Assembly (NCBI RefSeq): GCF_002954685.1
Contig: NZ_MSCN01000001.1
Span: 334,256-398,255, forward strand
Reading direction: 5' to 3'
Source: Polaribacter porphyrae
GTDB lineage: Bacteria; Bacteroidota; Bacteroidia; Flavobacteriales; Flavobacteriaceae
DNA: 64,000 nucleotides
The notes below the pieces were generated by a model that did no database searches, had not been told where the DNA came from, and saw only the letters and a program-made list of their open reading frames with translations. This document shows positions 26,515 to 36,888 of this stretch, piece by piece. Both the position numbers and the translations under genes were made by a program. Every line of letters begins with the position of its first letter. Position 1 is the stretch's first letter.

Positions 26515-26559
26515 GTCGGTTCAAGTGATTTTTCTTTTTTGAAAAATTGTATCGAGAAC
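26515..26559 (+). repeat. Dispersed stem-loop repeat (GTCGGTTCAAGTG type)
   Basis: The sequence GTCGGTTCAAGTGATTTTTC, a T-rich loop, then GAAAAATTGTATCGAGAAC, is a near copy of 28070-28115. The inner stem (ATTTTTC/GAAAAAT) differs from the other copy (ATTTCGAT/ATCGAAAT) by paired changes. Confidence 0.6.
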
Positions 26560-26593
26560 AATTAAACAAATACACAAATAACATACAAAAAAC

Positions 26594-27127
26594 ATGAAAA
26601 AAATAGTAGCATTTGCAGGGAGCACAAGCTCAACATCAATAAACAAAAAATTGGCAACTTTTGCAGCAGAAAGTTTAGAAAACACAGCTTTTGATGTTAT
26701 AGATTTAAGAGATTTTACTCTGCCAATCTATAGCATAGATGAAGAACAAAAAGGTTTACCAGAAGACGCAAAAAAGTTTAGTGCACTTTTAGACAACTAT
26801 GATGGATTTATCTTGTCTTTAGCAGAACATAATGGTTCTTATGCAGCAGCCTTTAAAAATATTTTTGATTGGAGTACAAGAGTAGAAAAAAACTTTTTTA
26901 GAGACAAACCATTATTATTAATGGCAACTTCTCCAGGAGGCAGAGGAGGAGCAACTGTTTTAAATGCAGCAGCAACCTCTTTTCCACATATGGGTGCAAA
27001 AACAATTACAACTTTTTCTTTACCCAATTTTTATGATAATTTTAAAGAAGGTAAAATTGTAAATGATGAGTTTGCATCAACATTACAAGAAAAAGTAATC
27101 GAATTTGAAAACACAGTAAATCAATAA
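26594..27127 (+). CDS. NADPH-dependent FMN reductase (flavodoxin-like)
   Basis: A 177-residue flavodoxin-fold protein. The FMN phosphate loop is at the N-terminus (AGSTSSTSINKKLA); the central part has PIYSID and DGFILSLAEHNGSYAAAFKN, and a second flavin loop is SPGGRGG. This is the NADPH-dependent FMN/quinone reductase (ArsH/azoreductase-like) family, usually detoxifying quinones or supplying reduced flavin. It begins a close pair with the glutaredoxin-fold gene 3 bp later and is part of the stress block under the MarR gene. Confidence 0.88.
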   Translation: MKKIVAFAGSTSSTSINKKLATFAAESLENTAFDVIDLRDFTLPIYSIDEEQKGLPEDAKKFSALLDNYDGFILSLAEHNGSYAAAFKNIFDWSTRVEKNFFRDKPLLLMATSPGGRGGATVLNAAATSFPHMGAKTITTFSLPNFYDNFKEGKIVNDEFASTLQEKVIEFENTVNQ

Positions 27128-27130
27128 AAT

Positions 27131-27379
27131 ATGAAAATAACTTTATATGGTAAACAAGGTCATGCTTATACAGTAGCCTTTAAGAATTTTTTAAACTCAA
27201 CTGATGTTCCATATATTTATAAGGATATTTCAAAGGATGTTGATGCAAGAGAACACAGCAAAGAATTGTATGGAGGAGTTGCAAAATACCCAACGTTATT
27301 TGTAGATGATAAAGTGTTTCTAACCCCAACTACAGAAGAATTTAATAAGATAATGCAAGATTTAAAGTTGAGAGCATGA
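27131..27379 (+). CDS. Glutaredoxin-fold protein lacking the active-site cysteines
   Basis: An 82-residue protein with the glutaredoxin outline: MKITLYGKQGHAYTVAFKNFL at the N-terminus and the cis-proline strand KYPTLFVDD. Where glutaredoxins have CPYC this protein has QGHAY, and there is no cysteine anywhere in it. It cannot be a thiol oxidoreductase; a binding or regulatory role is more likely. It lies 3 bp after the FMN reductase gene and is certainly co-transcribed, so it may bind or regulate that enzyme. Confidence 0.7.
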   Translation: MKITLYGKQGHAYTVAFKNFLNSTDVPYIYKDISKDVDAREHSKELYGGVAKYPTLFVDDKVFLTPTTEEFNKIMQDLKLRA

Positions 27380-27468
27380 AAATAGTGTGAAGCTGGAAGC
27401 AGGACGTTTTAAGTACACAACTAACAATAAGCATCTAGTACCAAACATCACACACCAAACATAAAAAC

Positions 27469-27906
27469 ATGGGAGATATTTCTAAAGATATAAAATCGAA
27501 GTTTAAGAGTAATAAAGTTAAGGCATTAATCAATATAAAGTATACTTCAAATTGGTTAAGTAGTAAAGAAAACGAGTTTTTTAAACCTTATGGAATTTCG
27601 CCTCAACAGTTTAATATTTTACGAATTTTAAGAGGAGCAAAAGAAAGAACAAAGGTGCAAATTGTAAAAGATAGAATGATAGAAAGGGCACCAAATGCAA
27701 CGCGTTTAATGGATAAGTTGTGTGATAAAAAATTAATTAAAAGAGAACGTTGTGAACACGATAGAAGAGTGGTGTATGTAAAAATTACTAATCAAGGTTT
27801 AGAATTATTATCTACAATTGATGAAAATAAAAATTTATCATTTTTAGAGAAATTAACAGAAAAAGAGGCAGCACAATTAAGTGATTTATTAGATAAAATT
27901 CGTTAA
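27469..27906 (+). CDS. MarR family transcriptional regulator
   Basis: A 145-residue winged-helix protein: QQFNILRILRGAKERTKVQI, then MIERAPNATRLMDKLCDKKLIKRERCEHDRRVVYVKITNQG, the classic MarR recognition helix and wing (DRR). MarR dimers repress redox or antibiotic-stress genes and are released by oxidants or small phenols. It sits between the DoxX/OsmC/FMN reductase genes and the pirins. The two matching 16-bp palindromes at 25638 and 27965 lie on either side of its gene and are its best candidate operators. Confidence 0.9.
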   Translation: MGDISKDIKSKFKSNKVKALINIKYTSNWLSSKENEFFKPYGISPQQFNILRILRGAKERTKVQIVKDRMIERAPNATRLMDKLCDKKLIKRERCEHDRRVVYVKITNQGLELLSTIDENKNLSFLEKLTEKEAAQLSDLLDKIR

Positions 27907-27964
27907 AAATTGTAATCCTGAACTTGTTTCAGCATCTCAAATAAAGGTGTTTTTTTATCAAAAT

Positions 27965-27980
27965 ATTTTCCAAGGAAAAT
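27965..27980. promoter_or_regulatory. Candidate MarR operator downstream of the marR gene
   Basis: ATTTTCC-AA-GGAAAAT, a perfect 7-bp inverted repeat with 2-bp centre, matches the site over the doxX promoter (25638-25653) at 15 of 16 positions in reverse orientation. It lies 265 bp before the first pirin gene. Confidence 0.55.
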
Positions 27981-28038
27981 AAATTAAAAGCAAATAATTA
28001 TGAATTTTAGATATAAAAGACAAAAAGTACCTAGCATT

Positions 28039-28054
28039 ATAATCAATTGATTAT
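28039..28054. repeat. Perfect 16-bp palindrome with flanking arms
   Basis: ATAATCAATTGATTAT is fully self-complementary; outer arms AGCATT (28033-28038) and AATGCT (28061-28066) extend the fold. Function unknown; it may be part of the neighbouring dispersed element. Confidence 0.55.
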
Positions 28055-28069
28055 AAAATGAATGCTAAT

Positions 28070-28165
28070 GTCAGTTCGAGTGATTTCGATTTTTCATCGA
28101 AATTGTATCGAGAATATTTTAAAGTTGATATTCTTATTCTCGATACAAATTTTATTCATTCAAAT
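28070..28165. repeat. Dispersed stem-loop repeat with inverted partner
   Basis: The left part (28070-28115) is a second copy of the 26515-26559 element. The right part holds ATTCTCGATACAAATTT (28136-28152), the reverse complement of the end of the left copy, so the whole is a long inverted repeat. Confidence 0.6.
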
Positions 28166-28244
28166 CATAAAATAAAGTCGAATTAATAGAATCTAAATAA
28201 ATATAAGATCTTGAGTCAAGTTAAAGGTTATAAACAAGTTTACA

Positions 28245-29114
28245 ATGAAAACATATAAAACAATACAACATAAAGTAACAAGTCCATTAGTAAATATGGG
28301 ACCAATTAGATTACGACAACCATTACCAACTCAAGGTATAGAAAATGTTGATCCTTTTTTATTATTACATCATTATGGACCTTATGCAATATCAGAATTC
28401 AACAATCCTTTTGATTTAGGCCCACATCCACACAGAGGTTTTGAGCCAATTACTTTGTTATTTATAGGAGAACAATTGCACAGAGATTCTTTAGGAAATG
28501 AAATGGTGGTAAAAGCAGGTGGAGTTCAGTGGACAACTGCTGGACGTGGAATTATTCACGCAGAAGCACCAACCAAAGAATTTGTTAAAAAAGGAGGAGA
28601 TTTAGAGGGGATTCAATTGTGGTTGAACCTTCCTGCAAAAGATAAAATGATACCACCTAATTATCAACATTTGGAAGATGAACAAATTCCAAAAGTTTTT
28701 TCTGATGACAAAAAAGTGCAGTTAAATATTATTGCAGGAAATCAACACGAAGAAAACGGATTGATAAAAACACAAACAGAAGTAAATGTTTTTACAGTTA
28801 ATGCCAAAGAAAATGGAATGATGGAAATTGAAATTCCTGAAAATCATCAATCGTTAGTTTACCTTTTGGATGGTGAGGTTTTGGTAAACAATTCTGATGT
28901 TCTAAAAAAAGGAGAAAATCAAATGATAATTTTCAATCAAGATGGAAATACCATTCAATTTGAAGTAAAAGAAAACAGTACATTACTGATTTTGTCTGGA
29001 GCTCCAATTAAAGAAAAGGTGACTCAATATGGACCTTATGTAATGAACACGCAAACTGAAATTTTAGAAGCAATGCGTGATTATCAACAAGGTAAAATGG
29101 GATATTTATATTAA
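28245..29114 (+). CDS. Pirin family protein (bicupin)
   Basis: A 289-residue bicupin. The metal site of the N-terminal cupin is visible (GPHPHRGFEPITLLF, then GGVQWTTAGRGIIHAE). The C-terminal cupin follows, ending IKEKVTQYGPYVMNTQTEI. Pirins bind Fe or Ni and either act as quercetinases or as redox-dependent co-regulators. It is followed 92 bp later by a second pirin of the shorter YhhW type, an arrangement common under MarR control in Flavobacteriia. Confidence 0.9.
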   Translation: MKTYKTIQHKVTSPLVNMGPIRLRQPLPTQGIENVDPFLLLHHYGPYAISEFNNPFDLGPHPHRGFEPITLLFIGEQLHRDSLGNEMVVKAGGVQWTTAGRGIIHAEAPTKEFVKKGGDLEGIQLWLNLPAKDKMIPPNYQHLEDEQIPKVFSDDKKVQLNIIAGNQHEENGLIKTQTEVNVFTVNAKENGMMEIEIPENHQSLVYLLDGEVLVNNSDVLKKGENQMIIFNQDGNTIQFEVKENSTLLILSGAPIKEKVTQYGPYVMNTQTEILEAMRDYQQGKMGYLY

Positions 29115-29206
29115 TCAGATTTTTAGACTTCTAGATTTTAGATGATTAGAACACGATTAAAATCTAATAATCTAGTAGTTTAACAATCCAATAATCTTAA
29201 AAAAAA

Positions 29207-29914
29207 ATGAAAAAAACAATTCACAAAGCAAGTACAAGAGGATATGCAAACCATGGTTGGTTAAAATCGCACCATACATTTAGTTTTGCAAGTTATCAAA
29301 ATCCTGAAAGAATGAATTTTGGTATGTTAAGAGTCTTAAATGATGATGTTGTACAACCCAAAATGGGGTTTGGCACACATCCCCATAGAAATATGGAAAT
29401 CATTTCAATTCCAATTTCAGGAGCATTATCTCACAAAGATTCTATAGATAACAAACGTTCTATAGAAGTAGGAGAGGTCCAAGTAATGAGTGCAGGAACT
29501 GGTTTAACACATTCAGAATTTAACGATTCTAAAACAGAAGAAACCAACTTTTTACAACTTTGGGTAGTTCCAGAGAAAAATGAAGTTGAACCTTATTACA
29601 ATCAGAAATTTTTTGAGGAAATAGGACGAAAAAATAAATTTCAAACGTTGGTTTCTCCAAAAGATAAGCAAGTAGAAGGTTCTTTACCAATAAATCAACA
29701 AAGTTATATTTCTATGATTGATTTAGACGAAGGTTTCGAAACTGAATATGAATTGAAAAATGGTGCCTATTTTTTCTTAATTGATGGAAAAGTTGAAGTC
29801 GCTGATGAAACTCTAGAGAATAGAGATGCAGCTGGTATTTCAGATACGGAAAAGGTAACTATAAAAGCATCAAAAAAGAGTAAATTATTGGTTATTGATG
29901 TTCCTATGAATTAA
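29207..29914 (+). CDS. Pirin family protein, YhhW (quercetin dioxygenase-like) type
   Basis: A 235-residue bicupin beginning with the family hallmark KASTRGYANHGWLKSHHTFSF. Its metal ligands are in GFGTHPHRNMEIISIP and MSAGTGLTHSEFN. E. coli YhhW of the same length has quercetinase activity in vitro. It is separated from the longer pirin by a 92-bp spacer containing a dispersed repeat of TCTAGATTTTAGA type. Confidence 0.9.
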   Translation: MKKTIHKASTRGYANHGWLKSHHTFSFASYQNPERMNFGMLRVLNDDVVQPKMGFGTHPHRNMEIISIPISGALSHKDSIDNKRSIEVGEVQVMSAGTGLTHSEFNDSKTEETNFLQLWVVPEKNEVEPYYNQKFFEEIGRKNKFQTLVSPKDKQVEGSLPINQQSYISMIDLDEGFETEYELKNGAYFFLIDGKVEVADETLENRDAAGISDTEKVTIKASKKSKLLVIDVPMN

Positions 29915-29934
29915 AATTTTAATTCGAATTTTCT

Positions 29935-29970
29935 AAAAGTCAAAGAATACATTTCTTTGGCTTTTTCTTT
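29935..29970 (+). terminator. Rho-independent terminator after the second pirin gene
   Basis: AAAAGTCAAAGAA (29935-29947), a 5-nt loop and TTCTTTGGCTTTT (29953-29965) pair with one G-T wobble and run into further T-rich sequence, 20 bp after the stop codon. Confidence 0.75.
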
Positions 29971-29996
29971 TCAAAAAATAAGTATATCTTGCAAAG

Positions 29997-30014
29997 TATT
30001 ATGCATGCATAATA
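29997..30014. promoter_or_regulatory. Perfect 18-bp palindrome upstream of the FadH-like gene
   Basis: TATTATGCATGCATAATA is fully self-complementary and ends 84 bp before the start codon at 30099. It looks like a dimeric regulator's operator; the regulator is unknown. Confidence 0.5.
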
Positions 30015-30077
30015 AATTAAAAAAACTTTCTTGTGATGTTAACATAAGATTTCAATTAAAATTGTCATTCCTAATAA

Positions 30078-32500
<2,423 letters not shown>

Positions 32501-32505
32501 AATTA

Positions 32506-32537
32506 CAAATCTAATGCAGTTTAGTTGCAATAACAAA
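32506..32537 (-). promoter_or_regulatory. Promoter of the Fur-family gene, giving a leaderless or nearly leaderless mRNA
   Basis: On the reverse strand TTTG (32537-32534), a 20-bp spacer and TAGATTTG (32513-32506) form a full promoter. The -7 ends only 5 bp before the ATG at 32500, so transcription should start at or next to the start codon. The palindrome 32515-32529 lies between its elements. Confidence 0.6.
32515..32529. promoter_or_regulatory. Candidate Fur/Zur operator 1
   Basis: TGCAGTTTAGTTGCA: TGCA arms with the pattern TGCrryTTAryyGCA shared with operator 2, roughly 38 bp centre to centre. It covers the -33 of the exporter promoter and the spacer of the regulator promoter. Confidence 0.55.
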
Positions 32538-32554
32538 TTTATGTTTTATATTTG
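32525..32554 (+). promoter_or_regulatory. Promoter of the ABC exporter operon
   Basis: TTG at 32525-32527, a 19-bp spacer and TATATTTG at 32547-32554, a full Bacteroidota promoter with the start codon 26 bp further on at 32581. Confidence 0.65.
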
Positions 32555-32567
32555 CGACTTAATCGCA
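32553..32567. promoter_or_regulatory. Candidate Fur/Zur operator 2
   Basis: TGCGA-CTTAA-TCGCA, a perfect 5-bp inverted repeat of the same form as operator 1. It overlaps the -7 and the transcription start of the exporter, the classical place for a metal-dependent repressor. Confidence 0.6.
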
Positions 32568-32580
32568 TTAATATTTGTTT

Positions 32581-33282
32581 ATGATACATTTACAGGACGT
32601 TAACAAATCTTTTAAAGGCATTGTTGCTGTTAAAAATTTAAATTTAAAAGTTGAAAAAGGAGAGATTTTAGGTTTATTAGGCGCAAATGGTGCAGGTAAA
32701 TCTACCACAATAAATATGCTTTTAGGCTTTTTAAAACCAGATAGTGGTAATGCAAAAATAGCTGATGTAAATGTTGCTGAAAATGAAAATGAAGCTAGAA
32801 AAATGATAGGATACATTCCTGAAAATGTAAATTTATATCCTTATCTATCAGGTTTAGAAAATTTAGATTATTTCTGCAAATTGGCAGGCTTAAAATATTC
32901 TAAAGCAGTTTTAGAAAATTATTTAACTAGATGTGGGTTACAAGAAGACGCGCATCAGAAAAAAGTAGATACGTATTCAAAAGGAATGCGTCAAAAAGTA
33001 GGTATTGCAATTGCTTATGCTAAAAACGCAAAAGTGTATTTGCTAGATGAACCTGCAAGTGGTTTAGACCCAGTTGCAAGTAACGAACTTTCTGAATTAT
33101 TAAAAAAGTTAGCATTAGAAGGAGCTACAATTTTAATGGCTTCTCACGATATTTTTAGAGTGAAAGAGGTTTGTCATAAAATAGGAATATTAAAAAATGG
33201 AGTTCTAGTTAAAGAATTATTAACCAAAGATGTTTCTGCAAATAAGTTACAAGATTTGTATTTAAAATTTATGCAAAACTAA
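32581..33282 (+). CDS. ABC transporter ATP-binding protein
   Basis: A 233-residue ATPase starting at the ATG after an in-frame TTG at 32575. Walker A is GANGAGKST, the signature YSKGMRQKVG and Walker B VYLLDEPASGLD. It belongs to the ABC-2/NosF-type exporters. It is followed by two permease genes at spacings of 6 bp and a 4-bp overlap. Operator-like palindromes over the promoter tie it to the divergent Fur-family gene, so it probably responds to a metal, although the substrate cannot be named. Confidence 0.92.
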   Translation: MIHLQDVNKSFKGIVAVKNLNLKVEKGEILGLLGANGAGKSTTINMLLGFLKPDSGNAKIADVNVAENENEARKMIGYIPENVNLYPYLSGLENLDYFCKLAGLKYSKAVLENYLTRCGLQEDAHQKKVDTYSKGMRQKVGIAIAYAKNAKVYLLDEPASGLDPVASNELSELLKKLALEGATILMASHDIFRVKEVCHKIGILKNGVLVKELLTKDVSANKLQDLYLKFMQN

Positions 33283-33288
33283 AAAGTT

Positions 33289-34698
33289 ATGTTACAAATT
33301 ATAAAAAATGAGTGGCAGTTTTTAACACGAAGCAAAATTTTTCTGGGAATCGCAATTGGATTTTTTAGTATACTTATAGTATCTGTTTACTTTGGGAATT
33401 TAGAAAATGAAAAGTTACAAAGTAAAGGTAATGACGCAAAAAAACATTTAAGAGAAAAATGGGTAAGCATTGAAGAAATGAACCCACATAGTGCTGCACA
33501 CTATGGAACATATATATTTAAACCTACTAATTTATTGAGTAGTTTAGATGATGGTGTAACTAGTGTTACAGGTAATGTTATTAAAGTAGAAGGTCATGTA
33601 CAAAATGAAATTGTGCATTCTGCAGCTTCCCAATCGCAAGTAATTTCAAGATTTGGAAAACTCAAGAGTTCTTTATTATTGCAATATATTGTACCTCTTT
33701 TATTAATCTTTTTGGCTTTTAATTCTATAAGTAGCGAAAAGCAAAGTGGTCGTTTAAAATTACTTATTTTACAAGGAGCAAAACCAACAAAATTAATTTT
33801 AGCTAAAACACTATCAGTTTGGTTATATGGATTAGTATTATTATTAATAGTAGTAGTTACGTATGCTTTTTTGAATGTTGATAATATCAATACTGAAATT
33901 TTAAGCAGAACATTGTTGTTTTTTAGTACTTACTTATTGTATTATTTTGTAGTTACTGGTCTTACAATTTTCTTTTCAATACAATTTAAAACGCCAACAT
34001 TAGGTTTAACCACAATGTTAGGAATTTGGATTTTATGGACAATTTTTTTGCCAAATATTTTGATGAGTTCTGTAGAAAATTGGTATTCATTACCTACAAG
34101 AAATGAGTTTAAAACTGCAATGAAAGAAGACAGAGCAAAAGGTTTAGATGGTCATAATCCTTCTGACGAAAGAGGAAAAGAGTTAGAGCAAAGTGTTTTG
34201 AGAGAATATAAAGTAGATAGTTTACACAAATTGCCAATCAATTTTGATGGCATTAGAATGCAAGCAGATGAAGAATATGGAAACATTGTTTGGGACAAAC
34301 ATTTTGGAAACAACAAAATGGTAATGCAACAACAAAAGAAAAGTTTCCAGTTTGCAGGCATTTTAAATCCTTTTATTTCTCTACAAAACTCAAGTATGGG
34401 ATTTGCAGCTTCAGACAACCTACATCATCAAGAATTCTTATTACAAGTTGAAAATTATCGAAGAGTTTTTATAAAAATGTTAAATGACAAACACACGTTT
34501 GGAGGTTCTAAAACCGGAGATTGGAGCTGGAAAGCTGACAATGCTTTTTTTAAATCTGTACCAGATTTTGAATACAAACCCACAAAAATTAATCAGGCAA
34601 TATCTAATTATTTAATAGATATTTTGGTATTAATTATCTGGTCAATTTTAATAATCTTCTTGCTGTTATATGCATCTAAAAAAAATAAAATTGTATGA
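33289..34698 (+). CDS. ABC-2 type permease (DUF3526-like)
   Basis: A 469-residue permease. The first helix is at 18-36; a large extracytoplasmic loop follows (about 37-135, with EEMNPHSAAHYGTYIFKPTN). Helices then lie at about 145-160, 183-200 and 210-270, and a second long loop spans about 275-440 before the last helix (450-466). This pattern, with long loops bearing conserved HP/YG segments, is typical of NosY-like permeases with a DUF3526 domain in Bacteroidota. It overlaps the next permease by 4 bp (ATGA). Both permeases likely form a heterodimer with the ATPase. Confidence 0.82.
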   Translation: MLQIIKNEWQFLTRSKIFLGIAIGFFSILIVSVYFGNLENEKLQSKGNDAKKHLREKWVSIEEMNPHSAAHYGTYIFKPTNLLSSLDDGVTSVTGNVIKVEGHVQNEIVHSAASQSQVISRFGKLKSSLLLQYIVPLLLIFLAFNSISSEKQSGRLKLLILQGAKPTKLILAKTLSVWLYGLVLLLIVVVTYAFLNVDNINTEILSRTLLFFSTYLLYYFVVTGLTIFFSIQFKTPTLGLTTMLGIWILWTIFLPNILMSSVENWYSLPTRNEFKTAMKEDRAKGLDGHNPSDERGKELEQSVLREYKVDSLHKLPINFDGIRMQADEEYGNIVWDKHFGNNKMVMQQQKKSFQFAGILNPFISLQNSSMGFAASDNLHHQEFLLQVENYRRVFIKMLNDKHTFGGSKTGDWSWKADNAFFKSVPDFEYKPTKINQAISNYLIDILVLIIWSILIIFLLLYASKKNKIV

Positions 34699-36011
34699 AA
34701 ATAATTACTATCTTTTTGTACGAATGGAGTCATTTTAAAAGAAGTCCGTTTAAGATAATTGCAGTTTTATTATTTGTTGTAGCTGGTGTTTACGGCTTAC
34801 ATAATGGGTTTCATTTGTATAAAGAACAAACAAAAGAAATTGAAAAAGTAAAGCAAAAAGCCTTAAAAGAAAAAGAAACCACTCTAGCTTATTTTAACGA
34901 AGGAAAAAAGGGACCAAAAGCAAAACCATGGGTAAATGTTTCTATGCCTTTTTGGGCAATTTGGCACACACCAACTCCAAAATTTAAAACCCCAGAACCA
35001 ACATTAGTATATTCTGTTGGTCAAGCTGAACAATATGGTTTTTATAAAAATGTTACAGTTTGGAGTAGCGTTTATGATGCAGATATGGCTGAAGAAATTG
35101 CAAACCCAGAACGTTTACAAATTGGTACTTTAGACTTTTCATTTGTTGTTTTATACTTGTTGCCATTATTGTTATTAATACTACTTTACAATATTAAAGG
35201 TTTAGAAAATGAACAAGGATTTTTATCATTAATTTATGTGCAGACAGGTTCAAAAAATTGGTGGCTTTTTACTAGAGTTTCATTTTATGCTTTATTATCT
35301 ATAGTTTTAATTTTAGGATTAATGCTCTATGGAGCAATACTTACCAATGTTTTTCAAACAGCTTCATCAGAATTTTGGTCAATCTTTACTTGGTTTTTAG
35401 AGTATTTGTTTATTTGGTTTATTATTTATTTCTTCATTCTTAAATTGAGTAAAAGTACTATTGCAACAACTTTACAGATGTTGGGTTTTTGGGTAGTATT
35501 TGCATTTATAGTTCCTGCTGCTGTACATCAATATGTATCGATAAAGAAACCTAATAATTTAATGGTTGCTTATTTGGATTTGCAAAGAGATGGTTATGCA
35601 GATATTTTAAAAGAGGAAGATAGTATTATTAAAAAGAAAATTTTCCGATTATATTCAGAATTAAATAAAATACCAGATAGTCTGCAAAATTCAATGAGTT
35701 TGTATAAAAAACGGTATTCATCAGCAGCGATTTTAAACAGTCTATTAAAAGATAATAGCGAAATTATAGAAAGGGAAAACGGCTTTAGAAATACTATCGT
35801 AGAAAACACATATTTGTTTAATCCTGTAACATATTTTCAAAATAGATTAAATAAGGCTACAAAAACTCATTATTATGATTACCAAGATTATAGGAATGAA
35901 ATTCAGCAAAAAATTGATAAAAAGTTAACTATAATGCTAACTGATATTTGGAAAGAAACCAAAGTTAACAAGCAGAAATATTTAAATTATTTAGAAGAAT
36001 TAAAAGATTAA
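34695..36011 (+). CDS. ABC-2 type permease, second subunit
   Basis: A 438-residue permease of the same type as its upstream neighbour, starting in the ATGA overlap. It has an N-terminal helix (about 18-36), then a periplasmic loop (MPFWAIWHTPTPKFKTP, VYSVGQAEQYGFYKNV). Helices follow at about 150-167, 190-222, 228-260 and 265-285, and a long charged C-terminal loop. It shares the 'SVGQxEQYGFYK' region with other NosY-like proteins. It ends the metal-regulated exporter operon. 248 bp follow before the next gene, holding nothing I can support. Confidence 0.82.
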   Translation: MKIITIFLYEWSHFKRSPFKIIAVLLFVVAGVYGLHNGFHLYKEQTKEIEKVKQKALKEKETTLAYFNEGKKGPKAKPWVNVSMPFWAIWHTPTPKFKTPEPTLVYSVGQAEQYGFYKNVTVWSSVYDADMAEEIANPERLQIGTLDFSFVVLYLLPLLLLILLYNIKGLENEQGFLSLIYVQTGSKNWWLFTRVSFYALLSIVLILGLMLYGAILTNVFQTASSEFWSIFTWFLEYLFIWFIIYFFILKLSKSTIATTLQMLGFWVVFAFIVPAAVHQYVSIKKPNNLMVAYLDLQRDGYADILKEEDSIIKKKIFRLYSELNKIPDSLQNSMSLYKKRYSSAAILNSLLKDNSEIIERENGFRNTIVENTYLFNPVTYFQNRLNKATKTHYYDYQDYRNEIQQKIDKKLTIMLTDIWKETKVNKQKYLNYLEELKD

Positions 36012-36259
36012 TTCAGTATTTCTACCTTATTAAATTTAGATATTACTTTTTTAAGATTGATAAATGTCATTTTATTAGAAGAAGTAACTGAATATTTTTG
36101 AATATTTGATTTATTTATCTCCAGCAAGTGCTCTTATCAGGCATTTATAGAATTTTTAAAAGGATAATTACTACTGATTTTTAAACAATACTACTTTAAC
36201 AACGCAAGTTTTTTAGGGTATTTACATCTAAAATTATGTAACTATGTAAAAAACAAAAG

Positions 36260-36868
36260 ATGAAAAATATATTATACCTCGCCATTTTCTTATTAAATTT
36301 TAGCGTTTATGCACAACCTCCTGGAGGTGGTGGAGGTCAAAGAGGAGAAAGACAAAATCAACAAGGGCAACAAGATAGAGAAAAACCAAGAGTTTTTAAA
36401 TCTGCAGAAGTTGCAGGATTGTTTTCTTACGATGTTGAAAAAATTATAAAAAAGCTTAAAATTAAAGATGAAACTCTTGAGACTTCTGTAGCTAAACTAT
36501 TAAAAGATTATAATTTCGAAATTAAAGAAATTACGCTTCTTAATGCTGATAAATTCAAAGATTTTGATAAGTTAGTAAATGCTGAAATGCAAGCTAGAAG
36601 AGAATCTGGTAATCAACGAACAAAAAATAATACAAAAGGCGAATTAAGAGAAAAAATACAAGAGGTTCTTCGTCCAATTCGTAAAGAAGTTAGAGAAAAA
36701 GAAGAAAAGTTAAATGAAAATTTAGAAGCTGTTTTATCAAAAAAACAAAATAAAAAATGGCTTAAATACCAAAAAAAGCTAAAGGATAAATTAAAACCCA
36801 AAAGGGCACAAAGAAATAATAATCAACAACCAGGTCAAAGAGGAAATAGACAAAGAGGAGGTTTTTAG
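36260..36868 (+). CDS. Secreted Spy/CpxP-like protein, Gly/Gln/Arg-rich
   Basis: A 202-residue protein with a signal peptide (about 1-18, FSVYAQ), then a Gly/Gln/Arg-rich linker (PPGGGGGQRGERQNQQGQQD). A helical core (about 45-170) follows, and then a basic Gln/Asn/Gly tail (QQPGQRGNRQRGGF). The helical core, with two long helices and a K-K-W-L-K-Y-Q segment, fits the periplasmic Spy/CpxP chaperone-like group, though the LTxxQ signatures are not clear. It is a single gene ending at a long terminator. Confidence 0.65.
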   Translation: MKNILYLAIFLLNFSVYAQPPGGGGGQRGERQNQQGQQDREKPRVFKSAEVAGLFSYDVEKIIKKLKIKDETLETSVAKLLKDYNFEIKEITLLNADKFKDFDKLVNAEMQARRESGNQRTKNNTKGELREKIQEVLRPIRKEVREKEEKLNENLEAVLSKKQNKKWLKYQKKLKDKLKPKRAQRNNNQQPGQRGNRQRGGF

Positions 36869-36888
36869 TAGTTTTACTTACAGATAGC

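Larger units (their letters stand above)
27907..28244. other. 338-bp intergenic region rich in palindromes
   Basis: This holds the operator-like site 27965-27980, a palindrome at 28039-28054, and the dispersed repeat 28070-28165; a short REP-like TGTAATCCTGAACTTGTTTC starts at about 27911. No convincing gene is present: a 16-codon frame at 28000 has no support. Confidence 0.6.

Noticed and set aside
28000-28050. Short open frame of 16 codons after marR
   Set aside because: Too short, overlapping a palindrome, no ribosome-binding site and no sign of conservation.
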